DNA from: an uncultured Clostridia bacterium
GTDB taxonomy: Bacteria; Bacillota; Clostridia; Christensenellales; Borkfalkiaceae
DNA length: 53,247 nucleotides
Direction of reading: 5' to 3'
Assembly: GCA_947595585.1 (NCBI GenBank)
Contig: CANQET010000013.1
Span: 1-53,247 of the forward strand
Shown here: positions 17,944 through 27,173 of the stretch, in pieces
Position numbering within the stretch: position 1 is the first letter of the stretch
Layout of the letters: each line of letters begins with the position of its first letter
Program-made: the position numbers and the translations under genes
Notes under the pieces: generated by a model
Database searches by the model: none
The model's input: only the letters and a program-made list of their open reading frames with translations
Told to the model about the DNA's origin: nothing

Positions 17944-18717
17944 TTATGTTTTCTCCGCACCAAAGAGCGGAAAACCGTAGTCGACGCGTTCGAGCATCAA
18001 GCCCGCGGCGGGCATCGTCTTTGCAAGCAGGGCGCGGTCTCCGCCCGAAAGCGCGGCCGCAAGCGAGGAGAGCGGCTTCCCGCAGCCGACCGCAAAGAGT
18101 TCTCCCGCGATGCTTCGCACCATCTTGTAGAGGAAGCCGTTCCCCGTCACGGAAATGCGAAATATCGATATAGGCCCCCCGTCTTTTTCCTCGATCGAGA
18201 TCTCATAGACGGTGCGGACGGTCGTCTTTGCCGAGGAGCCCGAAGCGCAGAACGCCCGAAAATCGTGCTCCCCCTCGAGAAGGCGGGCAGCGGCCTGCAT
18301 CGGCGCCAAGGAGGGCTTTCCCCGAAGCCGTACCGCATAGCGGGCAAGAAGCGGAAGCTCGGTCGGGGCATGGTAGGCGGTGTAGGCATAGGTCTTGCGC
18401 TTTGCCCCGCGCGTGCAGTCGAAGCCTTCGGGCGCCGCGGCCGATGCGATCACGCGAAGATCGGGCCCGAGTTCGCCGTTGAAACATGCAGCGAGGCGGT
18501 CTGCGGGAATGGAAGTTTCGGCATCCATGTGGCAGATCTGCGCCCGTGCGTGGACGCCCGCATCCGTCCTTCCGCTCGCACAAATATGCGTCGCCTTTCC
18601 GAACAGGCGCTCTGCGGCCGATTCGAGTTCCCCCTGCACTGTCCGCTCCCCCCTCTTCTGGCGTTGGAAGCCCGAAAACTCGGTGCCGTCGTATTGCAAA
18701 CAAAGGACGTATCTCAT
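17944..18717 (-). CDS. truA: tRNA pseudouridine(38-40) synthase
   Basis: 257 residues. The catalytic motif ASGRTDAGVHARAQ puts the nucleophile at Asp52, and GNGFLYKMVRSIAG is the conserved C-terminal motif. It modifies U38-40 in the anticodon arm. An ecfA1-ecfA2-ecfT-truA order is standard in Firmicutes. The start overlaps ecfT by 4 bp. Confidence 0.96.
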   Translation of the reverse strand: MRYVLCLQYDGTEFSGFQRQKRGERTVQGELESAAERLFGKATHICASGRTDAGVHARAQICHMDAETSIPADRLAACFNGELGPDLRVIASAAAPEGFDCTRGAKRKTYAYTAYHAPTELPLLARYAVRLRGKPSLAPMQAAARLLEGEHDFRAFCASGSSAKTTVRTVYEISIEEKDGGPISIFRISVTGNGFLYKMVRSIAGELFAVGCGKPLSSLAAALSGGDRALLAKTMPAAGLMLERVDYGFPLFGAEKT

Positions 18718-19559
18718 AGGAAGCTCCCCAAAAAGCCGACGGGGTAGACCCGCAGAAGCACCACGCCCGTCACGAGTGCGGCACCGAGCAGAAAGCCGAT
18801 GAGGTCTCGCCAGCCGAAGCGCAGCTTCTTGTATTTCGTGCGCTTGATGTCCCCGCGGTAACAGCGGGAATCCATCGCGTTGCCGAGTTCCTCCGCACGG
18901 TCGATGGAGGAGACGAGCAGCGGGATGAGGATGGGCACGATCGCCTTGATCCTATGGAAGATGCTTCCCGTTTCAAAGTCGGCCCCCCGCGCCTTCTGGG
19001 CGTTCATGATGCGCTCGGTCTCCCCCGTGAGGACGGGGATGAGGCTGAGGGCCATGTTCATGACGAGGGCGAGCACATGCACGGGGATATGCAGCCATTT
19101 CAGGGGGGTGAGCAGGCTCTCGATGCCGTCGGTCAGGGCGACGGGCGTCGTCGTATACGTGAGCATGGAAGAGCACATCACGAGAAGGGCAAGGCGCAGT
19201 ACGAGGAAGATCGCGAGCACGATCCCCTCCTGCGTGACGGCGAAGATCTTCCACTCCCAATAGACGGCAGGCCCTCCCCAATAAACTTCGTCTCCGTGGT
19301 TGAAGAGGACTTGGATGACCGCCGTAAAGATCACGAGGAACAGGATGCCGCGCACGGCACGGAGGACCTTCCCGAAGGGCACCCGCGAGGCGAGGATGAC
19401 GGCGAAAAGCACGAGCGCGCACGCCGCAAGCCCATAGAAGTTATCGGCGAGAAAGATCGCCGTGATGAATGCGATGAGGAAGAGCAGTTTGAGCCGCGGA
19501 TCGAGGCGATGCACGAAGGAATCCGCGGGATAATATTGCCCGAATGCGACGTCCTTCAT
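18714..19559 (-). CDS. ecfT: ECF transporter transmembrane subunit EcfT
   Basis: 281 residues with about five to six membrane segments. The two coupling-helix motifs contacting the ATPases are seen as NAQKARGADFETG and NAMDSRCYRGD. Together with EcfA1 and EcfA2 it forms the shared energising module for vitamin and metal uptake; the substrate-binding S components must be encoded elsewhere. It overlaps ecfA2 by 4 bp. Confidence 0.94.
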   Translation of the reverse strand: MKDVAFGQYYPADSFVHRLDPRLKLLFLIAFITAIFLADNFYGLAACALVLFAVILASRVPFGKVLRAVRGILFLVIFTAVIQVLFNHGDEVYWGGPAVYWEWKIFAVTQEGIVLAIFLVLRLALLVMCSSMLTYTTTPVALTDGIESLLTPLKWLHIPVHVLALVMNMALSLIPVLTGETERIMNAQKARGADFETGSIFHRIKAIVPILIPLLVSSIDRAEELGNAMDSRCYRGDIKRTKYKKLRFGWRDLIGFLLGAALVTGVVLLRVYPVGFLGSFL

Positions 19560-20485
19560 GAGGCGCCTCCCTTCTTCAGCGCAAGCACTTTTTCGAGAAA
19601 GTCCTCGGTCGTGAAGTCGCAGTCGATCGCGATCCCGCGGCGGGCAAGGGCCGCCGTGAGTTTGGCCGTGAGCGGGATATCCAGCCCCAACGCGTAGAGC
19701 TCTTCGGCATGCGAAAACAGCTCCTTGGGGGTGGAAATATAGGGCACGGTGCCGTCTTTGAAGACGGCGACGCGGGTGCAGTTTTCGGCAATTTCATCCA
19801 TATCGTGCGAGACGATGACGATCGTCTTGCACCAAGTCCTGTGGAGCTCGTGCAAGAGCTCCATGATCTCGCGCTTGCCGAGCGGATCGAGCCCCGCGGC
19901 GGGTTCGTCGAGGATGAGAACTTCGGGACGGGTGACGATGACGCCCGCGATCGCGACGCGACGCTTCTGTCCGCCCGAGAGGTCGAAGGGCGACTTCTCC
20001 CCCACCTCGGCGGCATCGAGCCCCACCGCGGCAAGGGCGTCGCGCACGGCGGCCTTGATCTCCTCCTCGCTCGGGCGGCTCTTCTTATCGGCGAAGTTCT
20101 TGAGCCCGAAGGCGACGTCCTCCGAGACCGTCTCCGCGAAGAGCTGGTATTCGGGATATTGGAAGACCATGCCGACGCTTTTGCGGAGCGCACGGAAGTC
20201 CGTCTTGCGGTCGGAAAGATCGAAATCCCCCACTTTGAGCACGGGTTCGGGCGGTACGGGCTGCCCGCGTTTCGGCTTCTTGGGGTGATAATGCTTGCAC
20301 GAGGAGGGAAGGCGGATGAGCCCGTTGAGGTGCTGCACGAAGGTGGATTTTCCGCTCCCCGTGTGCCCGATGATGCCGAAAAATTCCCCCTCCTCGATCG
20401 TGAGCGAGATATCGTCGAGCGCACGCGTTTCGAAGGGTGAACGCTCGTTGTAGGTATAGGAAAGATGCTCGGCTACGATACGCAT
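19556..20485 (-). CDS. ecfA2: ECF transporter ATPase EcfA2
   Basis: 309 residues. Walker A GHTGSGKSTFVQ, Q-loop FQYPEYQLF, signature LSGGQKRRVAIAGV and Walker B VLILDEPAAGLDP are complete. The Q-loop sequence and position after ecfA1 fit EcfA2. A loop rich in Lys/Pro (HPKKPKRGQPVPPEP, about 75-92) is longer than usual. It overlaps ecfA1 by 13 bp. Confidence 0.93.
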   Translation of the reverse strand: MRIVAEHLSYTYNERSPFETRALDDISLTIEEGEFFGIIGHTGSGKSTFVQHLNGLIRLPSSCKHYHPKKPKRGQPVPPEPVLKVGDFDLSDRKTDFRALRKSVGMVFQYPEYQLFAETVSEDVAFGLKNFADKKSRPSEEEIKAAVRDALAAVGLDAAEVGEKSPFDLSGGQKRRVAIAGVIVTRPEVLILDEPAAGLDPLGKREIMELLHELHRTWCKTIVIVSHDMDEIAENCTRVAVFKDGTVPYISTPKELFSHAEELYALGLDIPLTAKLTAALARRGIAIDCDFTTEDFLEKVLALKKGGAS

Positions 20486-21318
20486 TCTGCGATCTCCCCG
20501 GCAAGTTTTTCGATATCGAGGGTATCGGATACGGGGATCCCCCCTGCATTCAATCCCTTTACGATCATGCCGATCCGCGGCAAAGTAAGATTATAGGTGA
20601 GAAGTTCTTCGTGGCGGGCGAAGATCCCCGCGGGCGTATCCTGCATGACGATCTCACCGCGGTTCATCACGATGGCGCGGTCGGCGCGGAGCGCCTCCTC
20701 CATGAAGTGGGTGATGAGGATGACGGTGATCTTTTCCTCGCGGTTGAGCCGTTCGACGACGTCGATGATCTCCCTTCTCCCCCGCGGATCGAGCATGGCG
20801 GTGGATTCATCGAGGATCATGATGCGGGGCTTCAAAGCGAGCACGCCCGCGATCGCGATGCGCTGCTTCTGCCCGCCCGAGAGGCGGGAGATCGTGGCGT
20901 TTCGGTATGCTTCCATGCCGACGGCCTTGAGCGCGAACGCGATGCGCTCCCCGATCTCTTCCCGCGGAAGACCGATGTTTTCGGCTCCGAAGGCGACGTC
21001 GTCCTCCACGATCGAGGCGACGGTCTGGTTATCGGGGTTCTGGAAGACGATCCCGATCTGCTTGCGGATCTCGTAGACCGTCTTCTTGGTGAGAAGGGTG
21101 CCGAAGACCTCGATCTCGCCCGAATCTGCCTCGAGAAGGCGGTTGGAAAGACGGGCAAGCGTGGATTTCCCGCTCCCGTTGTGCCCGAGTACGGCGACAA
21201 ACTCCCCTTCCTCGACCGCAAAATTCAGATGATTGAGACGAAATCCCCCGATTTGGGGCTCCGCTTCGCCCTCTTCCCCATAGGAAAAGGAGACGTCGCG
21301 GAATTCGATCGCGCGCAT
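20473..21318 (-). CDS. ecfA1: ECF transporter ATPase EcfA1
   Basis: 281 residues. Walker A GHNGSGKSTLARL, Q-loop FQNPDNQ, signature LSGGQKQRIAIAGV and Walker B IMILDESTAMLDP, whose Ser in place of Pro is typical of EcfA1. First gene of the operon, expressed from the promoter at 21349-21377. It pairs with EcfA2 in the ECF module. Confidence 0.94.
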   Translation of the reverse strand: MRAIEFRDVSFSYGEEGEAEPQIGGFRLNHLNFAVEEGEFVAVLGHNGSGKSTLARLSNRLLEADSGEIEVFGTLLTKKTVYEIRKQIGIVFQNPDNQTVASIVEDDVAFGAENIGLPREEIGERIAFALKAVGMEAYRNATISRLSGGQKQRIAIAGVLALKPRIMILDESTAMLDPRGRREIIDVVERLNREEKITVILITHFMEEALRADRAIVMNRGEIVMQDTPAGIFARHEELLTYNLTLPRIGMIVKGLNAGGIPVSDTLDIEKLAGEIAECVS

Positions 21319-21348
21319 AGCTTCACCTTTGCAATTCGTACGGGGTAT

Positions 21349-21377
21349 ATTATAGCAAATTTACAGCCGATTTACAA
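21349..21377 (-). promoter_or_regulatory. ecfA1 operon promoter
   Basis: TTGTAA (21372-21377) and TATAAT (21349-21354) on the minus strand, 17 bp apart, with a 30-bp leader to the ecfA1 ATG. Confidence 0.8.
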
Positions 21378-21500
21378 GGAAAATGCGGTGAAATTCAAAA
21401 ATTCCTTCGAAAAGGCGGGGAAGATGCAGGTAAATTTTCTATATATTGTGTTTTCACGCACATTCTATAACAATTTTTCGGGAAAATTGGCGTTATAATA

Positions 21501-21529
21501 TTGACTTTGGAAGAGAAAACCGTTATAAT
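21501..21529 (+). promoter_or_regulatory. nifJ promoter
   Basis: TTGACT (21501-21506) and TATAAT (21524-21529), 17 bp apart. CGTTATAATA occurs twice, at 21491-21500 and 21521-21530, exactly 30 bp apart, but the upstream copy lacks a good -35. The leader is about 70 bases with GGAGG before the ATG. Confidence 0.85.
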
Positions 21530-21606
21530 ACATTTCGGCGGTGAAAGCGCAGAGCGCTCCGCCGCCCGAAAAACATGAAAAATTTATAAGGTTTTGGAGG
21601 TTTCCG

Positions 21607-24600
21607 ATGACAAAAATGACGATCGACGGCAATACCGCCGCCTCGCATGTCGCTTACGCGTTCAGTGAAGTGGCTGCGATCTACCCCATCACCCCCTCTT
21701 CGCCGATGGCGGAAAGCGCAGACGAATGGGCGACGCAGGGCAGACTGAACATGTGGGGGCAGAAGCTCCGCATCACCGAGATGCAGTCCGAAGGCGGCGC
21801 CGCGGGCGCCGTGCACGGCTCGCTCTCCGCAGGCGCACTCACCACGACGTACACCGCTTCGCAGGGCCTGCTTCTCATGATCCCGAATATGTATAAGATC
21901 TCGGGCGAGCTGCTTCCCATGGTCATGCACGTCTCCGCACGCGCACTTGCCGCACACTCCCTGAACATCTTCGGCGACCATTCGGACGTGATGGCTTGCC
22001 GCCAGACGGGCTTCGCGATGCTCGCTTCCTGCTCGGTGCAGGAGGTCATGGATCTCGCGACCGTCGCCCATCTCTCTACGCTGCGCTCCCGCGTTCCCTT
22101 CATCCACTTCTTCGATGGATTCCGCACTTCCCACGAAGTCGCCAAGATCGACACCATCGACTATCCCGAGATGAAGGCGCTCTTCGATAAGAAGGGGCTT
22201 GCAAAGGACGTCGCCGAATTCAAGGCACGTGCGCTCAACCCCGAACATCCCGTCCAGCGCGGTACGGCGCAGAACGGCGACACCTACTTCCAGAACCGTG
22301 AAACGGCCAACGGCTACTACGCCGCAACGCCCGCGATCGTACAGGAAATGATGGACGAAGTCTCCGCGCTCACGGGCAGGAGCTACCACCTCTTCGACTA
22401 CGTCGGCGCTCCCGATGCGAAGCAGGTCATCGTCATCATGGGCTCGGGCGCAGAGACCGTCGAAGAGTCCATCAACAAGCTCAACGCGAAGGGCAAGAAA
22501 TACGGCCTCATCAAAGTCCGTCTGTATCGTCCCTTCGTCTCCGATGCCTTCGTCGCCGCGATCCCCAAGACCTGCAAGAAGATTGCCGTGCTCGATCGGA
22601 CGAAGGAGCCCGGCTCTCTCGGCGAACCCCTCTATCTCGACGTCTGCACCGCGCTCCTCGAGAAGAATGTCAAGAACATTCAGGTCGTCGGCGGCAGATA
22701 CGGCCTCGGCTCCAAAGAATTCAACCCCTCCATGGTGCTCTCCGTCTATAAGAACCTCGAGCAGAAGGAATCCAAGAACCACTTCACCGTCGGTATCTTC
22801 GAAGATGTGACGAACAGCTCTTTGGATTTCTCCGAGAAATTCGATGCGGCGCCCGCGGGCTCCACTTCGGCGAAGTTCTACGGACTCGGCTCCGACGGCA
22901 CCGTCGGCGCCAACAAGAACAGCATCAAGATCATCGGCGACCACACCGATATGTTTGCACAGGCCTACTTCTTCTATGATTCGAAGAAGTCGGGCGGCAT
23001 CACCGTCTCTCACCTCAGATTCGGCAAGACGCCCATCCAGAGCGAATATCTCATCGACGCGGCCGACTTCATCGCCTGCCACAATCCTTCCTATGTCATC
23101 CGCTACGATATGACGAGCGATCTCAAGAAGGGCGGCAGCTTCCTCCTCAACTGCCCCTGGACGACGCTCAAGGAGCTCGAGAAGAACCTTCCCGCCAAGA
23201 TGAAGAACATGCTCGCCCAGAAGAAGGCCAAGCTCTATGTGATCGACGCCATCAAGATCGCCCGCAAGCTCGGGCTCGGCGGCAGGACGAACACCATCCT
23301 GCAATCGGCATTTTTCCTCATCAACGAGCAGATCATGCCCTATACGGACGCCGTCGACTACATGAAGAAGATGGCATATAAGTCCTTCGCGCGCAAGGGC
23401 GACGCCGTCGTTCAGATGAACTATCAGGCGATCGATTCGGCGAAGGCCAACCTCAAGCAGATCCGCATCCCCGCCTCGTGGAAGACGACGACCGAGGGCG
23501 CGGAGATGGTCAAGCTCGCAGACAACGACTACTTCAAGAGCGTCATCGCTCCCATCCTTGCCCTCGAGGGCGATAAACTTCCCTCCTCGGCCTTCAATGC
23601 AGACGGCTCCGTGCCCACGGGTACCACCAAATTCGAGAAGCGCGGCGTGGCCGTCACCGTTCCCAAGTGGATCAAGGAGAACTGCGTACAGTGCAACCAG
23701 TGCTCCTTCGTCTGCCCGCATGCCTGCATCCGTCCCGCGCTCGTGGCGGCGGGAAGCGAGAAGCCCGAGGCCTTCGATACGAAGCCCGCGACCGGCGTCC
23801 CCGGCTATGAGTTCCGCATGCAGGTCTCCCCGCTCGACTGCATGGGCTGCGGCGTCTGTGCCGAAGTCTGCCCGGGCATGAAGGGCAACAAGGCCCTCGT
23901 CATGACGCCGTTTGCCGAACTCGAGGAAGTCGAAGCGAAGAATTGGGAATACGCAGTAGAGCTTCCCGAAGCAGACCTTTCCGCCGTGAAGATGGCAGAT
24001 GTCAAGAAGTCGCAGTTCACCCCTTCCCTCTTCGAGTTCTCGGGCGCCTGCGCGGGCTGCGGCGAAACACCCTATGTGAAAGTCGTCACCCAGCTCTTCG
24101 GCGACAGAATGATCGTCGCCAACGCTACGGGCTGCTCCTCCATCTACGGCGGTTCCTCCCCTACCTGCCCTTATACGACCAACAAGCAGGGACACGGTCC
24201 CGCTTGGGCGAACTCCCTCTTCGAGGACAACGCCGAGTTCGGCTTCGGCATGAACCTCGCCTATAAGGCAAGAAGAGCCGCGCTCGCCGAGAAGGCGACA
24301 AAGCTCGCCGAGATGTGGGCGGAATACCCCGAGTGCCAAAAGGTCCTCACCGATTGGGTCGCCGCCATGGACGACGCCGAAGAGAGCAAGAAGACGGCCG
24401 CCGCGCTCGTCGCCGACCTTACAAAGTGCAAGGCCGAGTGCGAGGGCGAAGAGCTCGAGCTCGTCGAAGCGATCCTCGCCGAGAAAGATTGCCTCGTGAA
24501 GAAGTCCTTCTGGATCATCGGCGGCGACGGTTGGGCCTATGATATCGGCTACGGCGGCCTCGACCATGTGCTCGCATCGGGCGAAGACGTCAACGTCCTC

Positions 24601-25146
24601 GTGCTCGATACCGAGGTCTATTCCAACACGGGCGGCCAGGCAAGTAAGTCCACCCCCATCGGCGCAGTCGCGAAGTTCGCTTCGGGCGGCAAGCGCATCA
24701 AGAAGAAGGATCTCGGCATGATCGCGGCAAGCTACGGCTATGTGTACGTCGCACAGTGCGCGATGGGCGCGGATAAGGCCCAGCTCGTGAAGGCGCTCAA
24801 AGAGGCCGAGGCCTACAAGGGACCTTCCCTCATCATCTGCTACGCGCCTTGCATCAACCACGGCATCAACATGACGAAGTCGCAGGCCGAAGAGAAGAGC
24901 GCCGTCGAGTGCGGATATTGGCAGCTCTACCGCTACAACCCCGAGCTCGCGGCCAAGGGCGAGAACCCCTTCACGCTCGACAGCAAGGATCCCACGGGCG
25001 ACTATCAGGCCTTCATCCTCGGCGAGACCCGCTACGCTTCCCTCAAGAAGACGCAGCCCGCCGTCGCCGAAGAACTCTTCAAGAAGACGGAGGAGAGCTC
25101 CAAGGAGCGCCTCGCCGGCTACAAGAAGATGGCTGGAAGAGAATAA
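21607..25146 (+). CDS. nifJ: pyruvate:ferredoxin (flavodoxin) oxidoreductase
   Basis: 1179 residues, the full single-chain form. The start MTKMTIDGNTAASHVAYAFS follows GGAGG; a 22-residue in-frame extension is rejected. N-terminal pyrimidine-binding domain (AAIYPITPSSPMAES), middle CoA-linked domains, two [4Fe-4S] motifs (CNQCSFVCPHAC and CMGCGVCAEVCPG), and the TPP domain with CAGCGETPYVK, GDGWAYDIGYGG and TEVYSNTGGQASKSTP. It oxidises pyruvate to acetyl-CoA, CO2 and reduced ferredoxin, a sign of anaerobic fermentation. It is the only backbone metabolic gene here on the plus strand, with its own promoter and terminator. Confidence 0.98.
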   Translation: MTKMTIDGNTAASHVAYAFSEVAAIYPITPSSPMAESADEWATQGRLNMWGQKLRITEMQSEGGAAGAVHGSLSAGALTTTYTASQGLLLMIPNMYKISGELLPMVMHVSARALAAHSLNIFGDHSDVMACRQTGFAMLASCSVQEVMDLATVAHLSTLRSRVPFIHFFDGFRTSHEVAKIDTIDYPEMKALFDKKGLAKDVAEFKARALNPEHPVQRGTAQNGDTYFQNRETANGYYAATPAIVQEMMDEVSALTGRSYHLFDYVGAPDAKQVIVIMGSGAETVEESINKLNAKGKKYGLIKVRLYRPFVSDAFVAAIPKTCKKIAVLDRTKEPGSLGEPLYLDVCTALLEKNVKNIQVVGGRYGLGSKEFNPSMVLSVYKNLEQKESKNHFTVGIFEDVTNSSLDFSEKFDAAPAGSTSAKFYGLGSDGTVGANKNSIKIIGDHTDMFAQAYFFYDSKKSGGITVSHLRFGKTPIQSEYLIDAADFIACHNPSYVIRYDMTSDLKKGGSFLLNCPWTTLKELEKNLPAKMKNMLAQKKAKLYVIDAIKIARKLGLGGRTNTILQSAFFLINEQIMPYTDAVDYMKKMAYKSFARKGDAVVQMNYQAIDSAKANLKQIRIPASWKTTTEGAEMVKLADNDYFKSVIAPILALEGDKLPSSAFNADGSVPTGTTKFEKRGVAVTVPKWIKENCVQCNQCSFVCPHACIRPALVAAGSEKPEAFDTKPATGVPGYEFRMQVSPLDCMGCGVCAEVCPGMKGNKALVMTPFAELEEVEAKNWEYAVELPEADLSAVKMADVKKSQFTPSLFEFSGACAGCGETPYVKVVTQLFGDRMIVANATGCSSIYGGSSPTCPYTTNKQGHGPAWANSLFEDNAEFGFGMNLAYKARRAALAEKATKLAEMWAEYPECQKVLTDWVAAMDDAEESKKTAAALVADLTKCKAECEGEELELVEAILAEKDCLVKKSFWIIGGDGWAYDIGYGGLDHVLASGEDVNVLVLDTEVYSNTGGQASKSTPIGAVAKFASGGKRIKKKDLGMIAASYGYVYVAQCAMGADKAQLVKALKEAEAYKGPSLIICYAPCINHGINMTKSQAEEKSAVECGYWQLYRYNPELAAKGENPFTLDSKDPTGDYQAFILGETRYASLKKTQPAVAEELFKKTEESSKERLAGYKKMAGRE

Positions 25147-25180
25147 ACCGAACAAAGAACAGCTTCAAACCGATCAACTG

Positions 25181-25218
25181 ACCCAAAAAGACGCAGCGTG
25201 TGCTGCGTCTTTTTGGGT
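25181..25218 (+). terminator. nifJ terminator
   Basis: A perfect 17-bp stem with a 4-base loop, whose 3' arm ends in CTTTTTGGGT. It lies 35 bp after the nifJ stop and can also work on the other strand. Confidence 0.9.
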
Positions 25219-25223
25219 AAAAC

Positions 25224-25258
25224 AAAATCAAGCGCGGCAAAATGCCGCGCCTGATTTT
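25224..25258 (-). terminator. terminator of the DUF6273 lipoprotein gene
   Basis: A 16-bp stem with one mismatch and an AAA loop, followed on the minus strand by TTTTGTTTTA. It lies just after the lipoprotein stop and back-to-back with the nifJ terminator between convergent genes. Confidence 0.8.
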
Positions 25259-25295
25259 GAGACCGCGAAGGCGTCCTTTCGCACGAAAATCGCAA

Positions 25296-26654
25296 TTACA
25301 GTTTGATCCACAGCGCGGGAACAATACCACCGCGTGTATTGCTGACATGATTACCGGGCATAACGTAACCGTCACCACTAACATAACTTGCCGTTTCATT
25401 GCTAAAAGTACCCGGCGAACGTAGCCACCACATACTATTACCGACATAACCACTATCTGTAGATACATATATCCCCTGTGATTTCGCATAGTCTGTCGAT
25501 TGCATTTCACGCGCAGAATCATCCGCTTCAGTAAAACCGTACGCGCTCTTAGCCTCTTTATAACTTAGCAGAAAAACTTTGTCCTTTGTATTTTCACAGG
25601 TGTATTCGTTATCATCCGATGCCGTAGAGGAAGTACTGTTGTCCACCGTAGCCGTTTCGATAATTGATTGTTCATTTCCATTGAATGCTGTTTTGTAAAA
25701 GGTTAAATTGAGCCATTCGCGGATTTCACTGTACATGTAGTTATTGGGCTCTACCCTTCCTTCGTCCCCTGTGGGTTTGTTTGGATGACAGTATTGTTGG
25801 CTGTCGAGGATAATGTTAGACAACAAAAGAGCTGTCCCATTACTTCTTTCCAATACGCGCCACTCGATAGGCTCGTACTTGAACCAGTACACTGTATTTG
25901 TATTGTACCCGTTTTCGTCCTGATAACTTTTTTCGGCAAGACTTTCTTCCGTCGTATTCCACGGACGGTAGCTCGTGAAATAAATTCCGCGATAGCGACC
26001 GCCCTGCAGTTCGACATCTATATACCACATATAACTCTTTACCGAGCCGCTTATGTAGTAGTCGTAATCTGTCCACTTGCCTGCATTTTCAACCGTGGGG
26101 ACACCTCCGGCTTCTATGTTTAGCGCCGCCTTCAAATCGTCTTCCGTCACTTCGCTCTGCGGATATTCACCGAAATAGATCTTCGTACCATCTCCGCTCA
26201 TTGTATAGGGCTTCTTTTCGGCTCCGCACACCTCGCAGGTATTATCTGCGCCGAATGCGTGATTTTGATGTTCATAATCGCAATCATTACATTTGCCGTT
26301 CTCATAAGTATGCTGTCCCGTCACGACTTTGCCGCAGACGGAACAGGTCTGCGAGTGCCCGCTCTCCGTCTTTTCGTACGCACCGAAGACGTGCGCCACG
26401 TGCTCATATTTACATTCCGTGCATTTGCCGTCTTGGTAGATGTGCGCGGCTTCGCCGCTCCGCTCCGAGATATGCCCGCAAGTAGCGGCATGCCAATGCT
26501 TTTCTTCGTCATGCGACCATTCTTCCGCAAAAGTATGGGTATGCCCCGACTGGGTCGTTCCGCCATCGATTTTGGCGCTGGCGCAGCCCGCAAAGGACAG
26601 ACACAAGCAGAGAGCAAGCAGGGTCGCGATCCATACGCGAAGATTGTGTTTCAT
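25296..26654 (-). CDS. secreted lipoprotein, Cys/His-rich repeats and DUF6273-like domain
   Basis: 452 residues from the ATG at 26654 (AGGAG upstream; a 32-residue extension is not used). A lipoprotein signal with lipobox LSFAGC gives a surface anchor. Residues about 35-160 hold three repeats of paired Cys and His, such as HWHAATCGH, CTECKYEH, TCSVCGK, CNDCDYEH and CEVCGAEK, which look like zinc-binding ribbons. The rest, from about KIYFGEYPQSEVTEDD to the end with EWRVLERSNGTALLLS, WWLRSPG and GGIVPALWIKL, matches the DUF6273 domain common in gut Clostridia surface proteins, of unknown function. Its 5' leader is strongly structured. Confidence 0.85.
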   Translation of the reverse strand: MKHNLRVWIATLLALCLCLSFAGCASAKIDGGTTQSGHTHTFAEEWSHDEEKHWHAATCGHISERSGEAAHIYQDGKCTECKYEHVAHVFGAYEKTESGHSQTCSVCGKVVTGQHTYENGKCNDCDYEHQNHAFGADNTCEVCGAEKKPYTMSGDGTKIYFGEYPQSEVTEDDLKAALNIEAGGVPTVENAGKWTDYDYYISGSVKSYMWYIDVELQGGRYRGIYFTSYRPWNTTEESLAEKSYQDENGYNTNTVYWFKYEPIEWRVLERSNGTALLLSNIILDSQQYCHPNKPTGDEGRVEPNNYMYSEIREWLNLTFYKTAFNGNEQSIIETATVDNSTSSTASDDNEYTCENTKDKVFLLSYKEAKSAYGFTEADDSAREMQSTDYAKSQGIYVSTDSGYVGNSMWWLRSPGTFSNETASYVSGDGYVMPGNHVSNTRGGIVPALWIKL

Positions 26655-26697
26655 GTTCCTATTTCTCCTTTTGTTTTTTTGGCGGGCAAAAAAATAA

Positions 26698-26864
26698 GGA
26701 CGCCTCAATCCGAGGCGCCCGCTTCGAGTATCCCCGAATTGCTGCGACACAATATCCTGTTCATGAAATAGGAAAAAGGATACACCGATGCCGTTGTATC
26801 ATTCATGAACAGTATTCTATTGTGTCGCAAGAATTATTCTAACACAGAACGGAAACTTTTGCAA
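26698..26864 (-). promoter_or_regulatory. promoter and structured attenuator-like leader of the DUF6273 lipoprotein gene
   Basis: On the minus strand TTGCAA (26859-26864) and TAGAAT (26836-26841) are 17 bp apart. The transcript would start near 26829 with a long stem: GCGACACAATA pairs with TATTGTGTCGC, then TGTTCATGAA with TTCATGAACA (arms 26802-26831 and 26742-26767), closing on a nested hairpin. A 9-bp terminator-type hairpin (26698-26720) with TTATTTTTTT follows, and the ribosome binding site comes about 35 bases later. Confidence 0.7.
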
Positions 26865-27113
26865 CACTTTTTATAAAAATAACCAAACATAATTTGCATG
26901 GAAAGAGAACGAATGAAAAGCTGAACAGATCACTTCGGAGGCTCTATCCCAAAAGGAAGAGATCTTTCTCATGTGAGCGAATCCACACGAAAAAAGAATC
27001 CGGCGCTTCTCAACGCCAGACCCAAAAAAATCCTTCTCTTTGAAACTTCACAACTTCTCGTTGAACATAATTTCAAAATCTATGGCGCTTAGTTGATAAT
27101 TCGCTCAAAAGAG

Positions 27114-27142
27114 TTGATTTTTGTACATTTTTATGGTATGAT
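27114..27142 (+). promoter_or_regulatory. CotH-family gene promoter
   Basis: TTGATT (27114-27119) and TATGAT (27137-27142), 17 bp apart, about 30 bp before the ATG. The stretch 26865-27113 between the divergent promoters is AT-rich and holds no gene or RNA I recognise. Confidence 0.7.
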
Positions 27143-27173
27143 AGAATTATCCATATGATACAGGGGTGGCTCT

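Noticed and set aside
21441..21470. possible Rex-type redox operator before nifJ
   Set aside because: TTGTGTTTTCACGCA matches only half of the usual inverted repeat, so I do not claim it.
21523..25155. 1210-codon open frame antisense to nifJ
   Set aside because: A shadow of the strongly biased GC-rich codons of nifJ; no motifs, and the plus frame has every PFOR motif.
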